Shown here in pieces: positions 23,418 to 33,054 of a stretch of DNA of 40,942 nt (its first letter is position 1; every line of letters begins with the position of its first letter). The position numbers and the translations under genes are program-made. The notes under the pieces are model-generated. The model had not been told where the DNA came from. It made no database searches and was given only the letters and a program-made list of their open reading frames with translations. The DNA lies in contig NZ_WQKZ01000011.1 of the NCBI RefSeq assembly GCF_009755225.1, positions 1-40,942 of the forward strand, in the 5' to 3' direction. The stretch is from Hymenobacter ginkgonis. Its GTDB lineage: Bacteria; Bacteroidota; Bacteroidia; Cytophagales; Hymenobacteraceae.

Positions 23418-26400
23418 TTATTTGCCGGCGTAGTGATACTGCTGCTGGGAAAGGATGCGCCCCTGCTCGTCGCGGGTGCGCACCAGTCGGCCCAGTCCAT
23501 CATATTCGTAGGTCACGGTGCGGCCCGTCGCGTCCGTCTGGCTCGTCATCCCGCGCAGCGCATCATAAGTGTAGCTCGTCAACTGGGCGCCCACAGGTTG
23601 CAAGACCACGTCATCCAGCAACAAGCTGGTGCCCCCACCCCCCAAACGCACGGAGCCGCGGTTGGGGAAGTGCAGGCGAATACGCTGCTGCTGCCACCCG
23701 CCCGGGGCACTGGCCACAGTCTGCGCCGTCCCGGTAGCGCTTCCTCCCTGCACTTGCAGCAGGGGCGTAGCCGCGTTTTGCCGCCAGTAGGAGAGTTCGT
23801 AGTCACCCGCGGGCAGTGAGTCGCGCGACACGCCAAAACTGTCATCGAGGCGATACGCCCAACGGCCGCTGTGGCCTTGCCCCTCCACCAGGCGTTGCCC
23901 AATCCCTAAATGCATGTCATACGTCCAGCGCCCTGCCGCTCCCGGCTCGAAGCTGGTGCAGGCAAGCTGGGTTACTAGGGCATTACTTGCTTTGGCCAGG
24001 GGTTGCCCTGTGCGCGAATCCCACAGGTAGCTTAAGGAGCTCCCCCCGGGCATATGCGCCTGGACTAGCTGGCGCTGGGCGTCGTAGCGGTCAAACACGA
24101 CTTGCAAGGCATAGTGCGGATCGTAGTGTGGCGAGCCGGCTTGCAGCTGAAAAGGTCGGAATGAACGCCAGGCCAGCGGCTGCGTCACCTGGTAGGCCAA
24201 TTGCTGGGCGGGCACCACCACGCCCGGGGCCAGCACGCGTCCTAGATGGAGTTGGCTTTGGGTAACCAACGTATCCGCACGAGTCAGACGGGTACTTGTT
24301 TGCTCCACGAGTTGCGCCACGGCGTGGTTGCGCACTAATTCCCGCAGGGCCCGCGCCGGCGCCGGGCTCGTGTCCGTTACCTGCGTGACGTCGTAGTCAG
24401 CCGCGTAGCGCGAGCGCATTTGCTGGCGCTGCCCATCAGACAATATCGTCTCAACCAGGGTTGGCTGGCAGTGGCGGGTATTTCCGTAGCTATAGGCAGT
24501 CGTCGTTAAATGGTAGGCACTCGTGTCGCCTAAAGCGTAGGAAAAGAGTTGTGTCTGCGTTACATGTTGCCAACCGCTTTGTTGCCTGGTATTCCGATAA
24601 GCAAAAGGCACTGCTTGATTGCCCATCGTTAGCAAGGTATTTCCACTAAAAGTGGCATCAGGAGCCACAATAAATCCAAGGAAAGTGATTGAATCCAGCG
24701 TGGTATACTGATGCACCAGCTTAGTTACTAACCAGTCACGACCATCAGGAGCCGTCGCGTATTTCAGCTGGGTTAGGAGATTTCCTCGTTTCCAGGAAGT
24801 GAGAATTTTAGGCGGGAACGGCTTTTCATTGGTAGCGCTCTCCGTTGCTGTTGAATAGGTGCTGACGGTACGCCCAGTAGTCTGTTTTGTCGAGGAGCTA
24901 TCCAAGACTGTGACAGCTTGGTAGCTTACAACTTGATCTTGTCCCTCTAGTTCCCCGAGGGAGTTAGAACTAATGACTGTATAGGTGACGTCAATAATAG
25001 AAGTAGTAGTACACAATACACTGCCTTGATTGACGCAATTGGGGTTACCGGCACCCTCCACCCGCGCCAGCTGCGTTCGGACATATAAGGGGGGCGACTC
25101 ATTGACTAATTTGCCACTGCTCCACGTGGTGCCAGGAGTCTGGTAGTAGTACCGGCGAAAGGTAGTAAGACCTCGAGAAGCTGCCTGTAGCTGTTCCGTT
25201 CGAATACGTACCCCCCCCGCTATTGCATTACGCTGGCCATAAGTTGCGGGCGCTTGCAGTTGATACGACACCTCCAGGTAACCACCCGCCTCTCCTCTGG
25301 CGGTGGCTATCAACTCATATTTCCCTGGAGGTAATGCTAGAGACGGGGTGAGTGCTAGGGAAGGTGAGTTGCCCGCAGTTGCCCAAGAAACTGTCGTGTT
25401 CAGGGTTAAGTTATGTACCGAGAAATGAGCGTCATTTTTTGGGAAATTGGGGTTACTAGTCCGAAAACCGCCGATCTGACAGCTGATTTGAGTGACAGCG
25501 GCCGTTACTTCGAAAGCAACCGTATTGGTTACTTCCTCCCCACTGGGCCCCGTAGCCACATCTACGTGGTGGGTGAAACGAGGGACGGGTAACTGGTACG
25601 TCTCCGTAATGGTGTTGGGCTCATACGTGAAAGTCTGTTTCCCGCCGGAGGGATACCGAATTTGGGTAAGAATGCCTGCTTGCACATACGCTGGATTTGG
25701 CTTCCGGTCCCCTCCCCCCACTGTAAGGGGCTTCACATTAGCTAGCGAGGCGACTGTTGTAGTGGGAATAAGTCCAAAAGCACTGCCTTGCTTGCCATTA
25801 TTGGCATAGCCCCAATAATCACGGGAACCAGTTAGGCGATCTGGCAAAGCAAGGCCGTTGTATGTAAAGCGATAGGGCGGCTCTTGCACATCAGCGGCTC
25901 GGCTGCTGATGACGACAGAGTCTAGGCGCAGACGCAAGTAGCGTGAGCTAAGTGAATCCGGCAGGGCAGTTGTAGCCTGGTTGAAGTATGAGTGATAGAG
26001 CACCACTCGTTTTAAGGTATCTTGCCCGTTACGTGATACAATGTGCAAGGAGCGCAATGATTCATCACCTATACCATCAAGTCGGTTACCCCGCGTCACG
26101 GTGCTTACCGTCCCCCCTCGAAAGGTGATACGTTGCAGGCGTTTTGTCCAGAGGTAAGTAACCGCTGGTACGGCCTCTTTATAATCGTCTTGCGGGATGC
26201 GACTCAAGCCGCCATCACGGCCATCATAAAGCGAATAGATACTGCTAACAATACTGATTTGTTGGCTGATAGAGTAGATTTTACTCCGGATACTCTCCCG
26301 TTCATACATGAACCGAACGGTATCAGCCTGGTCAGCCGAGATGATCTGGCTTAAATACCACGCGGAAATATGTTGCACACTAAGCTTTGCCTGAGTTCGA

Positions 26401-27086
26401 CTGTACTCGCGATCATTGAACGCATAGTGCACTCCTTGTTCATCCGTTAACGTAATGGCCGAATCAGTAACAACGACGCGTAGTGCTTGCAACGGAAAGG
26501 CTTTGAATACGCCCGCTGTGTCTTGCATGAAATAGCCCGAATGTCCCCCAAAGTTGAAGGCATATAAATCCGGCTCATAGTCCTCTCGGTGCTGAGCAAC
26601 GCGGTCAAGTAAATAATAATCTGCATTTGGCACGCCACTCTGTTGACCAACCACAGGATTGAGCTGATAGCTGAGGGGAACGTGGTTGAATTTTTCGCGG
26701 AAGCCATTGGGTTCTTCATCTGGCATGCCTCGTACGACCCGCGTGATGACGCCCCCCGCATTAAGAGACCAGCCTAGTCCAACCCAAGAGGCGATATCAG
26801 CTACGCGTACGCCAGAAGCATGATAACTCAAACTTAAAGGCACACTTAGGCTACCACATTGAATGGTATACAAGGGAACGTTAATAGTAGGTGTTCCCGA
26901 CGATTCATTCACCGGCATAAGCGCATAACGCTCTAAAGCCGCTGCCGTTGGGGAGGCAGGTACCCGTTGAGGCAATAAAGTGGGAGGTTGGGCACTCGTA
27001 CTAGATGGAGCTGATTGCCCATAACAGCGGTAGTTTTCGCTACCTAAAAAAACGAAAATAAAGATGAGTAATAGTTTTAATGACAT
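23418..27086 (-). CDS. Large secreted RHS/SpvB-like protein, paralogue B
   Basis: About 1,222 aa from the ATG at 27,086. Signal peptide (MSLKLLLIFIFVFLG, cleavage near CYGQS). The N-terminus (LLPQRVPASPTAAALERYAL, then MPVNESSGTPTINVPLY, SLSYHASGVRV, GLGWSLNAGGVITR) is the Bacteroidota SpvB/RHS N-terminal region. After long beta-rich stretches there is a jelly-roll-like part (residues about 1030-1160) and then RHS repeats ending YEYDGLGRLVRTRDEQGRIL and YHYAGK. It lacks an RHS core and any toxin. It lies 55 bp upstream of the LRR-RHS-Doc gene and downstream of a paralogue with the same ends; the three are probably co-transcribed. A secreted shell or adhesin role is possible. Confidence 0.85.
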   Translation of the reverse strand: MSLKLLLIFIFVFLGSENYRCYGQSAPSSTSAQPPTLLPQRVPASPTAAALERYALMPVNESSGTPTINVPLYTIQCGSLSVPLSLSYHASGVRVADIASWVGLGWSLNAGGVITRVVRGMPDEEPNGFREKFNHVPLSYQLNPVVGQQSGVPNADYYLLDRVAQHREDYEPDLYAFNFGGHSGYFMQDTAGVFKAFPLQALRVVVTDSAITLTDEQGVHYAFNDREYSRTQAKLSVQHISAWYLSQIISADQADTVRFMYERESIRSKIYSISQQISIVSSIYSLYDGRDGGLSRIPQDDYKEAVPAVTYLWTKRLQRITFRGGTVSTVTRGNRLDGIGDESLRSLHIVSRNGQDTLKRVVLYHSYFNQATTALPDSLSSRYLRLRLDSVVISSRAADVQEPPYRFTYNGLALPDRLTGSRDYWGYANNGKQGSAFGLIPTTTVASLANVKPLTVGGGDRKPNPAYVQAGILTQIRYPSGGKQTFTYEPNTITETYQLPVPRFTHHVDVATGPSGEEVTNTVAFEVTAAVTQISCQIGGFRTSNPNFPKNDAHFSVHNLTLNTTVSWATAGNSPSLALTPSLALPPGKYELIATARGEAGGYLEVSYQLQAPATYGQRNAIAGGVRIRTEQLQAASRGLTTFRRYYYQTPGTTWSSGKLVNESPPLYVRTQLARVEGAGNPNCVNQGSVLCTTTSIIDVTYTVISSNSLGELEGQDQVVSYQAVTVLDSSSTKQTTGRTVSTYSTATESATNEKPFPPKILTSWKRGNLLTQLKYATAPDGRDWLVTKLVHQYTTLDSITFLGFIVAPDATFSGNTLLTMGNQAVPFAYRNTRQQSGWQHVTQTQLFSYALGDTSAYHLTTTAYSYGNTRHCQPTLVETILSDGQRQQMRSRYAADYDVTQVTDTSPAPARALRELVRNHAVAQLVEQTSTRLTRADTLVTQSQLHLGRVLAPGVVVPAQQLAYQVTQPLAWRSFRPFQLQAGSPHYDPHYALQVVFDRYDAQRQLVQAHMPGGSSLSYLWDSRTGQPLAKASNALVTQLACTSFEPGAAGRWTYDMHLGIGQRLVEGQGHSGRWAYRLDDSFGVSRDSLPAGDYELSYWRQNAATPLLQVQGGSATGTAQTVASAPGGWQQQRIRLHFPNRGSVRLGGGGTSLLLDDVVLQPVGAQLTSYTYDALRGMTSQTDATGRTVTYEYDGLGRLVRTRDEQGRILSQQQYHYAGK

Positions 27087-27122
27087 AGGCAAATAGCTAC
27101 TTAATAGAAGAAAGTGAGGGCT

Positions 27123-30100
27123 TTATTTCCCGGCGTAGTGGTATTGCTGCTGGGAGAGGATCCGTCCCTGCTCATCGCGGGTGCGCACCAGCCGACCCAA
27201 CCCGTCGTACTCGTAGGTCACGGTCCGCCCCGTGGGATCCGTCTGGCTCGTCATTCCGCGCAGCCCATCGTAGGTGTAACTCGTGAGCTGGGCCTGGACA
27301 GGGGCTAAGCGCACCTCATCCAGTAGAAGCGAGCTGCCTGTCGGCGCCAGCAAATTCACGGCGTTGCCGCCGAAGCTTTGCGTTAACACGAGCAGGGTGC
27401 GGTACTGTTTCCACCCATCCGGGCGCGCTGCCACGAAATGCTGGCTCGCGGCCGGGACCAGGGTCCCGTTTTGATAGATAACGGGCGCTCCCCCCTGCGC
27501 CCAGAGCAGCAACTCATAAGTAGCCGCGGGCAAGTTGGCCCGACTTACCTGATTTTGGCCGGGCACTAACTGATAGGCCCAACGACCCGTACGGCCACCC
27601 AGTACGCGGTAGGCGCTCGTCGTCGTGGAGTCGAAGTGCCACCGGCCTGTAGCGCCCAGCTCGAAACTGGTGCAAGCGACTTGCGTGCTCGCTGCGTTCG
27701 TGACCTTCGCCAACGGCTCGTTGGTCGTGTAGTCCCACAGGTAGGTCAGGGGCGTACCGCCTACTAAATGCGCTTGCGTGAGATTACGCTGGGCATCGTA
27801 GCGATCGAAGACGAGACGCGCTTCGTAGCGCGCATCCGCGCGCAATTGCCCCGCGCGGAGTTCCGCCCGCTGGAACTGGCGCCAAGGAGTTGGCGCGCTG
27901 GCCTGGTAAGCGAGTTGGCGCGCCGGCACGACTACGCCTGGAGCCAGGATTTGAGAAAAGGTAAGCTGGCTCTGGGTAACGAGCGTATCCTTGGGGGTGA
28001 GGCGCGTGGTCGTCTGCTCCACCAACTGGGCCACGGCGTGCGTGCGGACGAGTTCCCCCAGGGCTCGGGCGGGCCCACTACTGGTAGTATTTAGCTGCGC
28101 GACATCGTAATCCGCTGCGTAGCGCGAGTGCACTTGCTGGCGTTGCCCATTCGACAACGTAGTCTCGACCAAAGTCGGCTGCTGGTGGCGGGCATTACCA
28201 TAGTGGTAAGAAGTAGTTATTAACTGAAAAGAGGTCGTATCGCCCGGAGCATACTGATACTGTTGGCGCTGGCTGACCCGTTGCCAACCGCTCATTTGAT
28301 GCGTATTGGTATAGACGAACGGCGTGGCAGGATATGCCCCATTAGAGCCTAAATAGGCTGTGGTGGTTAAAGCATGATTAGTGAAAGTGACATTGGGCGC
28401 TGCAATAAAGCCGACAATGTCAAGGGTATCGCGTGTCTCGTAACGCTGTTCCATTTTTGCGACCAAGTCTAATTTACCCGGGGTAGTCGCTCGATACTGG
28501 CGCTGAGTTAGCAGATTGCCTCTTTTCCAGGCGGACTGCACTTTGGGACTTGTTATAAACTCACTCCCACCTGTTTGGTCCGTATCAAATGAGTACGTGC
28601 TTACAGTGCGGCCCTGTGTCTGCCCCGTTGAGGCACTATCAACCACGGTAACCGTTTTATAGCCGACTATTTGATCCGCTCCCTCTAGCTCTCCTAATGA
28701 ATTAGAGCTGACAACGGCGTATTTAATATCTACAACAGAAGCCTTGTGGTATAAAAATACGGGGTCATCTTTGGTCACACCATAAACATCTAATCCTGAC
28801 CCATCCACACGTGAGATGTGAGAGCGCACATACACTGGGGGAGTGGGGTTGATGAGCTGGCCACTGCTTGCTGTGCTGCCTGGAGGCGCGTAATAGTAGC
28901 GACGGATAGTAACTGGAGCTTTAGGTGCTGCCTGCAAGCGCTCAGCGCGCAGGCGAACGCCTCCGGTAAAAACGTTATGGACTTTATACAGGTCGCCAGC
29001 ATCCTCGTACGAGATAGTAAGGCTAGCTGTATAGGGACCACATTCCATGGTTTCCAAGCGGTAGGTGTGGCCAACTACTAGTGCGAGTGAACTTCCAGTG
29101 CGGGAACTGGAATCCCTTACTTCTACTGTTTCAACAGAAGGAGTACCACCCTGTAGAATAGTGGATGCTAGTACCAACTGCTTAGCTGGATCGGTAATAT
29201 CAATGATCGAAGCAGAACCTAGGTAACGGTGTGCAGGGCTAGTTGAGGCCGCGGCAGCCTGTGCGTCGAAATGAACCACAGCGTGATACCGAATGTAATC
29301 TAATGGTTTGGTTACCTGTAGAATCTGCGTCGAAGTTTTACACCTGAACGGGGGCGGTCCCACCGTCCCTTCATCGGCATAAAGCGCAAGTTCCGTGCGT
29401 TTTTTTGGTACTCGGTAGGATTCCGCGAGCGTATTTGATTCATAGTCAAACGCCTGGCTGCCACCCGTAGGATAAGTAATTTGCGTGAGCATCCCCGCCT
29501 GGGTATAGGCCGGATTAAGGCGACGGTCGGCCCCGGTAGGCAGCGTGTAGGGCCCCTTGAAGGTTAAGGATTGAATCTCCACGGCGGGTACCAGCCAGGG
29601 CGACTGGTTCGGGGAATAAGCTATTCCAGTCCCATTTGGATAGCCCCAATAATCACGACCCCCGAAAATTCGGTCCGGTAGTTCAGTCGCGTTATAAGTG
29701 AAGCGATAAGGAGGCTGCGCATCCTGTTTAGCCGTGGCGCATAGTCTGAGAGAATCTAACCGCAAGCGTAGATAGTGATCAGCGTCTGGTATAAGCGACT
29801 TGTCTTGATTAAAATAGGACTGATAGAATACGAAGTTTTTGAGCGTATCTGATTTAGTGGACGAGACCACTGCGAGCGAATGAAGCGTTTGATCCCCCAC
29901 TCCATCCAGGCGATTATCTAAGCTAGATATTACTAATTCGCCACCTCGAAAATAAATACGCTTTAGTCGCTTCGCACGTACGATAGCTTTAGTCAGAATC
30001 TCTACTTTATAATCATCCGGAGGTGGGGGGGCGATTATGTCGCCAACGTCGGCAATATTATTCATACTGCTGACAATACTCACCTGCTGGTTCACAAGTG

Positions 30101-30908
30101 GTGTGGTGGTTGCCCTAACATATTCATATTCGAAACGAATAGTATCTGCTCGATCTGCAGACACCATCCGTGAGAGGTACCAAGCTGAAATATGTTGTTC
30201 TATTGTTCGTGGACTGACGAAACTATACTCTTTATCTTTAAAGAGATAAGTGGTGCCGTGCTCATCCACAATAGAAATGGCGGAGTCTACTGCACTGATG
30301 TGTAGCGGCCGAAGCGGCAAGGTTTGATACTGGCCGTGGTTGTCTTGCATGAAGCAGCCAGACTGCTCAGAAAAATTATAGGAAAATAAATCAGGACTAT
30401 AATCTACTTTATTCTGAACTATGCGGTCCAGCAGATAATAAATGGAAGTTGGATTCATCTCCGGACTGGCCCCACTTACTTGGGTTCGCAGGGTATCAGC
30501 CAGTGGTACTTGAGCGTAGTTTTCCTGGTAGTTACTCATTCGGGGTGCATCATCTGCACTGCCTCGAGTAACGCGGGTGATTACGCCCCCTGCGTTCAAG
30601 GACCAGCCAAGGCCTACCCAAGAAGCAGCGTCACTCACCCGAATGCCTGAGGCATGATAGCTTAGACTAATCGGTACAGTGAGCTGCCCCGACCGAATCT
30701 CGTAGAGCGGGATACTGATGGCGGGAGTTCCCGTTGATTCATTGACCGGCATGAGCCCGTAACGCTCGAGTGCCGCCGTCGTGGGCGATGGGGGAACACG
30801 CTGGGGCAGTAAAGCTGGTGCGGGAGAGGGATCTACCGGATGCGATTGACTATACCCAGTTGTATAAATACCTAAGAACAGGAGGATACAGAGTAGACGT
30901 TGCGCCAT
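27123..30908 (-). CDS. Large secreted RHS/SpvB-like protein, paralogue A
   Basis: About 1,261 aa from the ATG at 30,908, which directly precedes a good signal peptide (MAQRLLCILLFLGIYTTGYS); a longer reading from 30,941 would start with GTG and bury the signal. It is the same architecture as the next gene: LLPQRVPPSPTTAALERYGL, MPVNESTGTPAISIPLYEI, SLSYHASGIRV, GLGWSLNAGGVITR, a jelly-roll-like segment (QNGTLVPAA, LLLDEVRLAPV), then RHS repeats ending in the same 45 residues as paralogue B. It is the first gene of the toxin operon. No toxin domain. The last ~170 bp of the two genes are nearly identical, unlike their middles. Confidence 0.85.
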   Translation of the reverse strand: MAQRLLCILLFLGIYTTGYSQSHPVDPSPAPALLPQRVPPSPTTAALERYGLMPVNESTGTPAISIPLYEIRSGQLTVPISLSYHASGIRVSDAASWVGLGWSLNAGGVITRVTRGSADDAPRMSNYQENYAQVPLADTLRTQVSGASPEMNPTSIYYLLDRIVQNKVDYSPDLFSYNFSEQSGCFMQDNHGQYQTLPLRPLHISAVDSAISIVDEHGTTYLFKDKEYSFVSPRTIEQHISAWYLSRMVSADRADTIRFEYEYVRATTTPLVNQQVSIVSSMNNIADVGDIIAPPPPDDYKVEILTKAIVRAKRLKRIYFRGGELVISSLDNRLDGVGDQTLHSLAVVSSTKSDTLKNFVFYQSYFNQDKSLIPDADHYLRLRLDSLRLCATAKQDAQPPYRFTYNATELPDRIFGGRDYWGYPNGTGIAYSPNQSPWLVPAVEIQSLTFKGPYTLPTGADRRLNPAYTQAGMLTQITYPTGGSQAFDYESNTLAESYRVPKKRTELALYADEGTVGPPPFRCKTSTQILQVTKPLDYIRYHAVVHFDAQAAAASTSPAHRYLGSASIIDITDPAKQLVLASTILQGGTPSVETVEVRDSSSRTGSSLALVVGHTYRLETMECGPYTASLTISYEDAGDLYKVHNVFTGGVRLRAERLQAAPKAPVTIRRYYYAPPGSTASSGQLINPTPPVYVRSHISRVDGSGLDVYGVTKDDPVFLYHKASVVDIKYAVVSSNSLGELEGADQIVGYKTVTVVDSASTGQTQGRTVSTYSFDTDQTGGSEFITSPKVQSAWKRGNLLTQRQYRATTPGKLDLVAKMEQRYETRDTLDIVGFIAAPNVTFTNHALTTTAYLGSNGAYPATPFVYTNTHQMSGWQRVSQRQQYQYAPGDTTSFQLITTSYHYGNARHQQPTLVETTLSNGQRQQVHSRYAADYDVAQLNTTSSGPARALGELVRTHAVAQLVEQTTTRLTPKDTLVTQSQLTFSQILAPGVVVPARQLAYQASAPTPWRQFQRAELRAGQLRADARYEARLVFDRYDAQRNLTQAHLVGGTPLTYLWDYTTNEPLAKVTNAASTQVACTSFELGATGRWHFDSTTTSAYRVLGGRTGRWAYQLVPGQNQVSRANLPAATYELLLWAQGGAPVIYQNGTLVPAASQHFVAARPDGWKQYRTLLVLTQSFGGNAVNLLAPTGSSLLLDEVRLAPVQAQLTSYTYDGLRGMTSQTDPTGRTVTYEYDGLGRLVRTRDEQGRILSQQQYHYAGK

Positions 30909-30941
30909 ACGCAAAAGCAAAATTGATCTTTGATTAGCCAC

Positions 30942-31252
30942 ATAATACTACGTATGCGCTATAATTACTTAGTTAGTAATTCCAACAAAACTAGATGAGA
31001 CGGGGATAACATCCTAAAAATACTTACCTATACCTATTTCAATTATCAGTTTAGGCACGCACTATAATTTGCAGGTACGATCTCTTGGTAATGAAAAATC
31101 AAGTAGCTATTAATCTTGGGAGTAGAAAATTGCACCTCCCTACTACCCCCTCTCCTATCCTACCCCAACCAAAAAAGGCTGTTTTTAGCGGGTCAAGACG
31201 TGAATTCTGAAAGCTTTTGCGGTTTGGTTTTGTGATCCATACTTGTTGAGCC
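30942..31252. other. AT-rich upstream region of the RHS operon
   Basis: 311 bp without a gene. On the minus strand TAGTTTTG (30,993 down to 30,986) fits the Bacteroidota -7 box about 80 bp before the operon start; no matching -33 element is clear. The right part is C/A-rich (CCTCCCTACTACCCCCTCTC) before the dead resolvase gene. Confidence 0.35.
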
Positions 31253-31734
31253 ATGCAGCACATTTTCGGCTACGCCCGAGTTTCAGCCACCAACCGAAAC
31301 CTGGCCACCCAACTCGACGACCTGACCCGCGCTGGGTGCACCCGCATCTTTCAGGAGAAAGTGTCGGGAAGCCGCATCAGTAGCCCTGCCCTCAATGAAC
31401 TGCTAGCCGATTCAGCTTGTGGAAGAGTTCAACCGCCGCAGCGCGCACTTTCAGGCCCTCGACCTGGGCACCGATTCGCGCACGCCAGCAGGCAAGATGA
31501 TTATTGGGGTATTTTTCTCTTTCAATCAGTACGAGCGGGAGAACAACCGCGAGAAGAGCTTAGCCGGTATCGACCTGGCCAAGCAGCAAAGCAAGCACCT
31601 CGGCTAGCTGGCCGGGCGCGATGCCGAGAAGCCAAGGCCTTGGAAAAAGGCTTGTCGGTGGCCGAGATTGGACGGTGACGGGAAATAGTCCGGCGAGCGT
31701 CAAGCGCTATTGGCGCGGATTGGCCATTCTTTAA
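31253..31734 (+). pseudogene. Tn3-type resolvase relic
   Basis: The start is intact: GYARVSATNRNLATQLDDLT, then IFQEKVSGSRISSPALNELL. The segment that should hold the KLDRLARS motif is missing; after a deletion and frame change the text resumes with EEFNRRSAHFQALDLGTDSR, TPAGKMIIGVFFSFNQYERE and NNREKSLAGIDLAK, a TAG, LAGRDAEK, another frame change, KALEKGLSVAEIGR and finally SVKRYWRGLAIL. This is a DNA invertase/Tn3 resolvase with loss of the core catalytic arginines. It marks a former transposon end. Confidence 0.85.
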
Positions 31735-31754
31735 TTTAAGCCTAGCAGGCTTGT

Positions 31755-32260
31755 ATGAAAACTTCCTTATGCCAGTTGCTTGTCTATAGCGAAACGGCAG
31801 GTGCCCCCTTAGATATCAGCGCACTTGCCGCTGCTAGGCACTGGCAGGGCACGGAACATGAGACTAGCCTTTACTGGGAAGTAACAGCTCAGATGGGCCT
31901 GGACTCCTTGTTTTTATATAGTCCCGCTTAGGCCTTCTTTGGAACGGAAACCGACAATTTTGCCCTCTATGAGGGAGCTGATACGCTGGTACTCGTCGAA
32001 GTTATCTCGCTCGAAGCTGGCCGGGCTACCTAGACTTCCCGTTCCAGCCGGACACGGGTACCGCTTTGGTACTCCAGGGGCTCACCTGCTTTTTCGATGC
32101 TAGCCTGTCGTTGCCCCCAGACCTGCCCGCCCGCTACGCGTTGAGCTAGCCAGCCGTTTGGGATACAGTGGTGTTGGAGTGCGTTTATCAAGTAGTTTAT
32201 CCAGTTAGTCTACAGCTCAATGCTTTACATCTAGAGGGCTTCTGTTTTCGGCGCAACTAG
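31755..32260 (+). pseudogene. Decayed small protein, immunity-like
   Basis: From an ATG at 31,755: MKTSLCQLLVYSETAGAPLD, HWQGTEHETSLYWEVTAQ, a TAG, then AFFGTETDNFALYEGADTLV, LVEVISLEAG, a frame change, FQPDTGTALVLQGLTCFFDA, a TAG, DTVVLECVYQVVYPVSLQL and a final TAG. The length (about 165 codons) and the position before a SUKH gene suggest a former immunity protein. The family is not recognised. Confidence 0.45.
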
Positions 32261-32435
32261 GTAGAAGGAGTAGATACATTTTCTAGCCAACTGCCTGCTT
32301 GTAACGTCTCTTAACTGACCGTTCAAGTAATGTGACAAGCTAATAAATAAGCTTTTTTCAGTTACTACAGTGGGCTTCACACCCTTCTATAAGCTCGGCT
32401 AAGTTGAGTCATCCAACTCCTATCTTGCCCCTTCT

Positions 32436-32921
32436 ATGGCAATTGACCTCACTAACTTTTGGGATGAGACGGACAAAGTACCGCCTCCCTTGACCACCGA
32501 GTTTATTCAGCAAGCTGAGCAGCAGCTAGCGGTGCACTTACCAGCTGACTTGCTCGCGCTACTGAAGCAGCAAAACGGCGGATATACCCGTGGCTTTGTG
32601 TACCCCATGGCCCACCCGACCTCCTGGGCCGAAAACCATGTGCCCTTCGATGAGCTGTTTGGTCTGCTTCCGAGCGATAGGGGGGGCGCGAGTATCCTCG
32701 ACAGCGGGTATCTGACGCAAGAATGGGGAGTACCAGAAAAGCAAGTGCTACTAAGTGGCGATGGCCATTGGTTTATTACACTAGATTATCGCCACGGCTC
32801 GGAGCCACGGGTAGCTTGGATTGATACCGAGATGGAGGAGGATGTGCCAGTAGCAGACAGTTTCTCAACTTTTCTAGCTGGGTTAGTTGACCGCGATGAA
32901 ATGCCGGAAGACGAAGAATAA
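32436..32921 (+). CDS. SMI1/KNR4 (SUKH) family immunity protein
   Basis: A 161-aa acidic cytoplasmic protein. The SUKH signature is clear: PPPLTTEFIQQAEQQLAVHL, PADLLALLKQQNGG, then DGHWFITLDYRHGSEPRVAW and a terminal DSFSTFLAGL. SUKH proteins neutralise diverse nuclease toxins in contact-dependent and polymorphic-toxin systems and resemble the yeast regulator Smi1. No toxin is beside it, so it is an orphan, perhaps protecting against toxins of other strains. The start is an ATG at 32,436. An inverted repeat follows the stop. Confidence 0.85.
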   Translation: MAIDLTNFWDETDKVPPPLTTEFIQQAEQQLAVHLPADLLALLKQQNGGYTRGFVYPMAHPTSWAENHVPFDELFGLLPSDRGGASILDSGYLTQEWGVPEKQVLLSGDGHWFITLDYRHGSEPRVAWIDTEMEEDVPVADSFSTFLAGLVDRDEMPEDEE

Positions 32922-32938
32922 AATTTATTGCAAAGCAG

Positions 32939-32996
32939 CAGTGGAGCTTATAACGTTAACTAAGCGCACCCTCAAGTAAGATTATAAGCTCCGCTG
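32939..32996 (+). terminator. Inverted repeat after the SUKH gene
   Basis: CAGTGGAGCTTATAA (32,939-32,953) and TTATAAGCTCCGCTG (32,982-32,996) are inverted copies with one mismatch and a 28-nt loop. The position 18 bp after the stop suggests transcription termination or mRNA stabilisation; there is no U-run. Confidence 0.4.
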
Positions 32997-33054
32997 TCAC
33001 CTTTGACGAGGCTCGTTTGAGTAATGTGACAAGCTCGGCTATTTCACTCCGCGA

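Noticed and set aside
16269..30908. Plus-strand frames up to 261 codons opposite the RHS genes
   Set aside because: They are GC-rich antisense shadows of long genes with strong domain support.
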